64,000 nt of DNA from Sporothrix humicola (lineage: Eukaryota; Ascomycota; Sordariomycetes; Ophiostomatales; Ophiostomataceae), in assembly GCA_021396245.1 (NCBI GenBank), contig WNYE01000102.1, forward strand, positions 1 to 64,000, given 5' to 3'. A program made the translations under genes and the position numbers. Under the pieces are notes generated by a model. The model was given only the letters and a program-made list of their open reading frames with translations. It searched no databases and had not been told where the DNA came from. Every line of letters begins with the position of its first letter. Within the stretch, counting starts at the first letter, position 1. Below, one piece after another: positions 56,901-64,000 of the stretch.

Positions 56901-58643
56901 ATGGCGCGACGTGGCGGCGGGCCCAGTGCACCAGTGCACGCCGCCGGGTTTTTTTGGGGGTGGATAGGGTGGGTTTTGGTGGACTTTTTTTCTTGTGATG
57001 TGGGTTCGTTGGCAGTGGTGTTTGTTTGGATGTGTGCGGATAGGCACTAAGGCCAGGAGAGGAAGTACCCTCGCACCCAATATCCAGCGCACTGGTACAT
57101 GTAATTTCGTCGGGCACTCGTCTTACCTTCTCGGGGTTACTTTCGATTTCCTTCGTTCCTTCCTTTCCTTGTGTTTCGCAGGCTCTTGAATTGGTTGCTC
57201 TTTCCTCACGGAGCTTCTTCCGGTCGGTCCTTTGGCTGTCGCGGTGGCCCGGCGCTCCTTCCCTTTTCCTCACACACCACCGCGCGGCTACTTTTGACGA
57301 CATGTTTCGATGACATACCGAGCATGCCTTTTTACAGGGAAGGAGAGACCTTGAGTGCCTTGCAACGGCATCGCAATGCATGTGCTTTTTGGCACTGGCC
57401 ATTACTTCATACTCGCCTATTTTCATACCAAGAAATTGTTTGCAACGCCAACGCTTGGGACCTCTGTCATGCCCTCAGGCCCCAGGCCCTTTTTGTGTCT
57501 TTCCCCCCAGCCTACGATGTAGCTGGCTCCACATTAGACCATCTCCGTAACGAATGCTCCATACGTGCTCCATATTACCAAAAATTGCGGATGCTACGTG
57601 AAAGAACAACGCCAGAACGCGACTCTACGAATTGCTGCGCGGGCACTTGCGTCTTGTTAGTGATCCCAGTCCGATTGATCCTCTTTTGGTCCGAGGATCC
57701 TCTCTTTCTGCTTCTATTTGCTGCGTTTTTGGTGGTTTTTGTTCCCTCTAATTCCCCATACCCAGCCAAAGTAGCCGGGGTTCTGGCAGCACCAAAATAG
57801 AAATCCTTTCTTCCTGTTGGAGTTTGGGCTGTCACTTTTTGAGGGCTTGACTGTTTTTCTCTTTTGTTTGTTGATCGCGGGTCGCAGCGAAGGATTTTCG
57901 CAGGGACGCGTCTTGATTAAGTCGCCATCTTGAGATAGATCTGAAAGATCAGAGGAAAGTGCATGGATAGGAAGGGGGTAGAGGACAAAAAGAAGCGTGA
58001 TGCAGGAGGTCACATACAGAGCATGCAGGGCCAAGATGGGATCTGTACATTGGTATATTTTTGATGCAGCTCCTGCCTGTGCCGTAAACCAATATCGAAA
58101 GGCCAATGCATGACTACGAGGCACATAAAGGAGAAGTGGTCAAAGAACGATGCAAAAGGGTCGAAAGGGAACAACAAACAAAGAAAATGCACACGCCAAA
58201 GGGTCGAGATGCAGCAATGGCTAGCAGCGAGCATAAGGAGAAGTGAGACACGTTTAATGGCAGCTGCATGCGAAGCGGTAGGGATTGACAGGGCAAAGAT
58301 AGAGCAGAGACAAAAAAGAAGAAGGAAAGAAGGGCTGAAGCTTAATAACAACGACAATCAGATAAAGGGTCAAACAAAGGGTGGCTTCACGCAAATTATG
58401 TCACGGGAAAGGAAGAAAAGAAGCCTTCAGGGATCAAAGCGAATCTCGCGATGTCTTCTGATCGGTATGAGATACTAGCGTCACGATGAAAACACGTCAA
58501 CACACTGCAGAACTCGGAATACGAGATTTCAGTCAACAAACCCAGTGTCAGGTGAAAGAGCTGAGATGTATCAAAGTACCCTTACGATATGGAAAAAGTA
58601 TTCAAACTCGCCAGGGCCGAGCACAGCCGCCAAACCAGTGAGA

Positions 58644-58652
58644 TACTCCGTA
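58644..58652 (-). repeat. Dispersed 9-mer TACGGAGTA (as TACTCCGTA)
   Basis: Fifth exact copy in the window and the only one in the second desert. It is followed by TTGTGAGATAC, recalling the ACTTGTATC words near other copies. Confidence 0.65.
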
Positions 58653-58705
58653 CTTGTGAGATACGAGCACAACCAGGAAAAGAGACCAGGGGCGACATCC
58701 GGTCA

Positions 58706-58770
58706 AACTGACTCGCTGGATTCCTGGACTCGCTGAAGTCACTGGACTCTCACTGGTTCTCACTGGACTG
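58706..58770 (+). repeat. Degenerate short tandem repeats (ACTCGCTGG/TCACTGGACT type)
   Basis: A run of related 9-12 bp words, such as GACTCGCTGG, GGACTCGCTG, TCACTGGACT, CTCACTGG and TCACTGGACT, is repeated with substitutions in non-coding DNA. It looks like a decaying minisatellite. Confidence 0.6.
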
Positions 58771-59542
58771 AGGGCGGACTGGGTTAGGGCTCGGCGCCTC
58801 TTTAGCGCAGCCCAGTTTACTACACGCGCCGTCAGTTTTGTATTTTTTTTTTTTTGGTGTCCTTTGTTTTTTCTTCTTTATTTATTTTGCCTTTTTCAAC
58901 TTCTTCCTCGGCAGTGCTTCGCCCGGAGGCCGTCGAGAGCCACAGTGTCTTGTGAGGAAAATGGCTACCATTAAGTCGAAGATTGATCGTAGAATGACGA
59001 GCACAAAATTATTGAAGCAGAAACGATCCCTGCGAGAAAGCAAGCCAGGTATCCTCTGAATTACAGCCGGCAATGACGTTGGGAGGGAGCAAAAAGTAAC
59101 CCGAAAAGAACGAACAGGGCCAAGACCGTCGGTTCCACTCTTTTTTCTTTTACGTTCAACTGCGAACGTCTGACATGCGTCAGAAGGTGACCCTCCAAGG
59201 AGGCAAAACAAGGTCCCCTCCTCGTTCTTTTGTTCTACTTTTTCTTCATTTTTGTTCTCTGGCAAAGTAATACTTCCGAGTTGTCAACTATTAAGCCCAG
59301 TTAAGAAGTTGATGATAAGGGCAGGGACTTTAGTTTGTTGGCTCGGTTGGCCACGGCCACAGCCAGTTGGGAGTTGGCAGTTGGCAATAGGCAGTTTGGC
59401 GGGAGGCAAATACGTAAAGAGGGAACTTGATGTAAACAAGGCGGACAAGGCCAGAAAGGCGAGAAAGCAATCAAGGCGAACAAGGTCAAGTCAAGGTCAA
59501 GCAGGTCAAGGAACAAAAAAAAGCGCCGAACGCAACGTTGAA

Positions 59543-59602
59543 CCGTGAAAATCACGGCCACACGGAAACGGGAGTCCTCCGGAAACCCGGAGTCTCCGGG
59601 TT
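59543..59602 (+). repeat. Two adjacent perfect hairpins
   Basis: The first has arms CCGTGA/TCACGG with loop AAA (59,543-59,557). The second has arms AACCCGGA/TCCGGGTT with loop GTC (59,584-59,602). A partly matching TCCTCCGGA word lies between them. No T-tract follows, and fungal nuclear genes do not use such terminators, so the role is unknown. Confidence 0.6.
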
Positions 59603-61663
59603 ATGGTCAACTCAGATGCGCGTAAGACGCAAGTTAACTGCATACTCTATTGCTTGTCAGATATAGGCCAGATGCCGATCTCTCGGTGGCAGCAAGTTGG
59701 CAGGTTGGCAGGTTGGAAATAAGGAAAGGAAGAGAAATAGACTCAAACCGTAAGAACAAAAAAAAAAGAAGGACGAGAGGGAGTGCCCGCCCATCCAAAG
59801 GTTTAAATGTGGCATAGTGCTGACAGGTTGTACAAAGGCTGCTGCAGTCGATATGTACGTTTTGTTGGCTGCCACCATATGTACGAAGTAATGCTTGGCA
59901 AATACACAGTAGGCCGTCCGTTTCTGGCAGGATAGGATGCTGGCTGATTGGGCTGCAGTCATTGGATGTTGTGTACGTATATGCAGTGACCAATATTTCT
60001 GGTACTCGGGATGGTTGAAGATGGCAAAAACGTGATTTTCACGAGATCAACAGCGGCTGTGCCCTCGTTTGCTCGTTTGCAACGTTTCGCGCGGCGACAC
60101 AAACTCACAAACTCCCACACATTTCCGACAGTCGTCCATCCTTTTCGTACACCATTGTATTGCCGCCAGCCTCGTCCTTGTGCGCGTGATTGAAGATTAC
60201 ATTGCAAGCGGTGTTGCTGACTATGTCGGACAGTTGGAAGCGATCTCGACTCGGGACTGGACATTCCGTCCTTTCACATCCAGGCCAATACATAAAGGGA
60301 GAAAGTAGCGACACGATGCAGTCTCGGCGTTGAAATAGAGCTTAAGACGAGCTTCAAAGAGCTTGAAAGAGCTTGACTATTTGTCTTTGTTCGTTGGAGC
60401 AACAGCCGCATCGGAGCAAAGCCACAGCAAGAATAGCTCTCCCTGCCACAACCTACAGGGCTGAACATCCAATCAACGGTACGAAAGGCACAAAGTCTCG
60501 ATACGTCCATATCTTTCTTCGTCGCTGCCAAGGGGGTGCCAAGTTGAATATGCATTCGCTAGTCGCGGAGATTCCATACGGCTGACAGCTACATCTGCAA
60601 AGAGCAAAGGGCCAGAAAAAAGGTAGGATGAACAGTCTTTGAAAGCAATGGCACATTTGACACTATTGCTTTTTTGTGGCGTTTTTAATTGTATTGAATA
60701 TTGCTTTACAACCGCGTTGGCTTAAACCCAATTGAACAAGACGCGTCAATCACTGTGATATGCAATTGGATTACTTGGAACTGAAACCTCGGGAGTGCCC
60801 ATATTTGACACAACTGTAAATTATTGAGATAAAAAAAAGACAGACTTGGGTTATGTACTTTGAGGCTAGATATAGAGAACCGGTTATAGGAGACAGAGCA
60901 AAAGAAAAAAGGAAGCAGTAAATTTTCAAGGATCCAAACACTCCCGTCTATATGCAACATCCATCATGCGTGGGCAGAGAAGATATAAGAGAGGGGATAT
61001 GATATGATATCATGGTTGGTGTGCTGGTTAATTCATGAAACCAGAGGACGGACAATCATCGTTCAGCCAGCACAACTATCAGACGAAATAGCATAGCATA
61101 GATCGACCCGGCCTCTTATCCTTCCCTTACCGTCATCTTGAGTTAATACGGAAAGAAAATTGTCAAAAAAGCGTCATACTTTGTCTTTTTAACTTCTTGT
61201 TCTTGTTGTATATAAAACAAAGATGGTTAGGCTATGCAGCGCATGAAAGATTTATGAAAAGGATGACAAAAAGAAAAAAGAAAAAAAAAGAGATGTGTGA
61301 AAAATGAGAAACAAAAAAGTGTGAGACGAAAATAGATTTTTAAGCCTTCCCTTGATAGTCCTCGTGAGAGTGTAGAATGAAAATGAGATAGAGAGAAGAG
61401 AAACCGAAAAGAGATAAGAAAAGGAAAAGAAAATAGACAAACAAGATGTAAAAAGGTTGCTGTATCGAGTTCATGCCTTCTTCTTGTGAGAGAAAGAAGG
61501 AGTTTTAAAAAAGAGAATCCTCCCAACGCCGGCATGGATGCAAGAAAAGAAAAAAAATTAAAGACATTAGCCAATGGAGATTAACAGCATCGGTCTAGAG
61601 TGGCAGGGTCGTGGTGTGTCTGTCTTGAGAGATGCGAACAAGAGAGCACTGTTTAGTAACTCT

Positions 61664-63986
61664 CTACGGACGCATGCCCCAAGACGGCTTGAGCTGGTCG
61701 GACAGAGCAGCCTGCGTAAACACCTGGTCGCCCGGCAGGCGACTGACACGGCCGGCACCGCTGCGGATGGCCATCTGGTTCACGGCCGAGATACCGCTGC
61801 GGTTACTCCGGATACTGCCAGCGTCGCTCATCGTGTCGTTATCCTTGAACTTGCGGGGAGGAGCAAAGTCCAGACCCGTAAATGTGCTAGATTTACGGAG
61901 CAAGTGAGGGCTGGGGAGGGCGGCCATCTCGTCAAAGGAGGACACCAGGGGCGATGCCGAAGGCACGTTCATCTGGTAAGGTCTGCGCTCGCCAAGCGGG
62001 CTCTGGGAACGGCCAGCAGCCTGGTCACGGAATGCCGGCGGGGGAGCGAAGTCAACGGCGCCGAGCAGCGAGAACGAGTCGTCCTTGAGCTTGCTGGGTG
62101 TGGGCAGCGTGATCAGGTCTTCGGGAGGAGGCATCGGCTTGCGGGGACCACCAATGCGGCCAGACATGTTGGACGCCGAACGGCCGCCCTGCATGTAGCG
62201 GCTGGACAGTGACGAGCCAGGGCGAGGGCCCCATTGGCTGGACATGGACGAGCCAGGCCGCGAGCCAGGCCGCGAGCCCATACCAGGACCCCCGGGACCC
62301 ATCGGGCCGCCGCCCATGGAGCCATGGAACTGGCGAGGACCACCACGAGGGGGGCCACCACGCATGCGGGAGCCTGATGGAGGAGGGGTCATAGCGCGTC
62401 TCGACACGGGCTGGGCATAGGGCATAACGAAGGCGTTAGACTGAGGGTCGTAGTACGCAGCGTCACCGCCGACATTGTTGTACGACTGGTCGTAGTCCTC
62501 GTAGTACTGAGCACCGCCAGCATTGTTGTTGTAGTGAGGGTCACCACCGGCAGCACCGCGCCACTCGTTGGGAATGCCCTGTGGGGGGTAGTGCTGGTTG
62601 TACTCATTCATGTCGGGCTTGGAGTCGTCAAAGTACTCCTTGTAGAAGGAACGGATACGGTTGGCGCGTGTCTCGGGGTCCTCGGCAGACTCGATCAGCT
62701 CATCTGGGGGCAGAGGGCGGAAGCCGACAGACAACCGGCGGGTGTCCATCTGCGGCAGACCAAGAGCAGACTGGCGAACTGTGTTGTCCTGAGGGTACTC
62801 CGACGACTGGCGTCTGTGCAAGGCACGGCCACGGCCATCATCGTCATCATAGCCAGGCTCATCGGGGAAGAGCTGGCTCTGCTCGTGAGGCTCAACAATA
62901 GGAGGCAGGTTGGAGTGGTCACCCTCGGGAGCAACAACATGTGGCATTGTTGGTTCGTCGTGAGTCGTTGCCTGGCCAGGCATGAAGGCCTCGTCGTCAA
63001 ATGGACCACCCAGCGTCAGCTTCGGCAGAGAAGACGACAGGGGCTCGCCGTTTGAGTCTCTGTTGTCCTTGGGCGCATTTAGTCTCAGGTCGAAGTCTGC
63101 ATATGTAGAGGAGTCCTGGCGAAGACCACGGTTCGGGGAGTCGTAGATGAAAGGCTCGTCAACCGTGCCAGTCGTCAGGCGAGGATTGGTGGGAGCAGCA
63201 GCAGCCTCGGGCTCAGTGGGCCGGGGAGACACGGGCAGGCCCTTGCGGGAGATCTTGGTAGCTGCGGGCTCCGGAGCCTGGAGCTCAGCAACAGCGGGCA
63301 CATTGCCGCCGTCAGCCTCAACAGCGCGGGGCTCAGCAGCCATCTCGGCAGCCGGGAACGCAGGCTCAAAAACGAAGCCGTTGGCACCGCCAACCACTGG
63401 TGGCGGCGGCGAAGGCATCTGCGGGGAATCTGCTGTGTTGTCGCTGTTGTCGTTGTATGGCGAAGGAAGAGGTGATCTTGTGCGAGGGGAGTTGGGGCCG
63501 GCGGACAGGCGGCTGGGTCGTGGGGGAGCCATGCGGGAGCCAGCAGCGCTGGCAGAGCGGGAGGCGTTTCTGTCGTCGAAGGCGCTGGTGGCACCGGTGC
63601 GGATTGACGCGCCGTCCTTCTGGAATGAACGCATAGAAGCAACGTCGCTGCCGGCATACTGGTTGACTGGGCGGTAAGGGTCCTCGTTCTGGTGCAGGGT
63701 GCGGGCAAGTGAGTGGAGAGACTCGCGAGAGTTCTGCAGCTCTGGCGGGAGGAGGTAGGGGCTTGACAGGTTCATGTCCATGGAAAGCTGGCGCGACTTG
63801 GGGTGGAACATGTCCTTCTCGCCGCCGAAGAAAGAGCTCTTCCGCTTGTTCTTCTGCTTTGTCGCGTCCATGGCCAGGCCGAAATCGAGAGACTTGTGGG
63901 GATCCATGGTATCTTCCTTGCGGAGGCGCTTTACGTTTCTCCGGTGGAGGTAGAGCAGAACACAAGCAATTACCACAAGGGGAATT
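61664..63986 (-). CDS. Conserved fungal single-pass membrane protein with long cytoplasmic tail (5' end beyond the window)
   Basis: The visible part is one exon of about 773 codons, from a probable acceptor (GATATAG ending at 63,987) to a TAG stop at 61,664. The start and any extracellular domain lie right of the window. The exon opens inside a hydrophobic helix (IPLVVIACVLLYL) followed by a basic stop-transfer (HRRNVKRLRK), then the tail. Conserved-looking blocks follow: HKSLDFGLAMD, SMDMNLSSPYLLPPELQ, SRESLHSLARTL and NEDPYRPV. Then comes a long acidic, Pro- and Tyr-Asn-rich disordered region with Arg-Pro-Gly-Ser repeats around 62,210-62,290. Two related motifs, AVDFAPPPAFRD and GLDFAPPRKFKD, occur near the end, and the last residues are SWGMRP. 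I do not recognise a named family. A plasma-membrane or septal surface protein is possible from topology only. Confidence 0.82.
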
Positions 63987-64000
63987 CTATATCGGAGGTT

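Larger units (their letters stand above)
56901..61663. other. Gene-free: second intergenic desert with repeats and hairpins
   Basis: No supported gene. Open frames such as 57,171-57,800 (+) begin with GTG and have no recognisable motif. The stretch contains degenerate short tandem repeats at 58,706-58,770, a TACTCCGTA copy at 58,644, two neighbouring hairpins at 59,543-59,602, repeated AAGGTCA/GGTCAAG words at 59,480-59,515, and GTTGGCA(G) repeats at 59,365-59,390 and 59,693-59,718. The right end (61,200-61,660) is A-rich on the + strand and is probably the 3' UTR of the membrane-protein gene at 61,664. Confidence 0.5.

Noticed and set aside
57171..57800. 209-codon open frame on the + strand
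   Set aside because: It starts at GTG, shows no motif, and another long frame overlaps it on the opposite strand, as expected for non-coding DNA.
58784..58792. GGTTAGGGC, a telomere-like word
   Set aside because: A single copy only; no tandem TTAGGG array.
58961..59059. Small 32-residue frame with good ATG context (GGAAAATGGCT)
   Set aside because: Lys/Arg-rich and possibly real, but too short, without homologue recognition or a splice partner.

Overview
This window looks like a chromosomal segment from a filamentous ascomycete (Pezizomycotina, most likely Sordariomycetes). The grounds are short GT-AG introns of 63-197 nt with CTAAC-type branch points, Kozak-like CAAAATG/CACAATG starts, long Ser/Thr/Pro/Gln-rich disordered proteins, and typical fungal orthologues (CRM1/KapK with Thr at the leptomycin site, DASH subunit Dad2, a fungal-type shugoshin). 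I cannot assign a genus. No tRNA, rRNA, CRISPR array or intact transposon was recognised.

Layout. 1-6,536: a large TBC-domain Rab-GAP gene (+) behind a pyrimidine-rich leader. 6,537-27,758: about 21 kb in which I find no convincing protein-coding gene; its last 5-6 kb is strongly C/T-rich on the + strand and runs straight into a Gln/Pro-rich, NLS-bearing protein gene (27,759-29,597, +). 31,962-35,500: exportin CRM1 (-, 5 exons). 37,351-39,250: alanine-glyoxylate aminotransferase (-, 3 exons), divergent from VPS29 (40,413-41,114, +, 2 exons). 41,671-44,129: shugoshin (-, 3 exons), divergent from DASH subunit DAD2 (44,711-45,273, +, 3 exons). 46,730-48,997: a basic protein with TPX2-like repeats (+, 2 exons). 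49,975-52,200: membrane-anchored type-B carboxylesterase (+). 52,952-54,205: Ser/Thr-rich single-pass membrane protein (-) with a long pyrimidine-rich leader. 54,206-61,663: about 7 kb without a recognisable gene. 61,664 to beyond the right edge: a single-pass membrane protein with a long cytoplasmic tail (-, 5' end outside the window).

Functional themes. Shugoshin, DAD2 and the TPX2-like protein form a consecutive trio tied to kinetochore and spindle function, the first two sharing a 581-bp intergenic promoter. VPS29 (retromer) and the TBC protein act in membrane traffic, CRM1 in nuclear export, and AGX1 in glyoxylate/glycine metabolism. The two membrane proteins at 53-54 kb and 62-64 kb look like cell-surface or polarity components, but no function can be assigned. 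The most unusual feature of the window is the 21-kb gene desert upstream of the putative regulator. It could hold a long leader, a long non-coding RNA or distal control elements, and it shares short motifs with the second desert.

Coordinates of multi-exon genes span start codon to stop codon including introns. Exon borders were placed by hand from GT-AG sites and reading-frame continuity.
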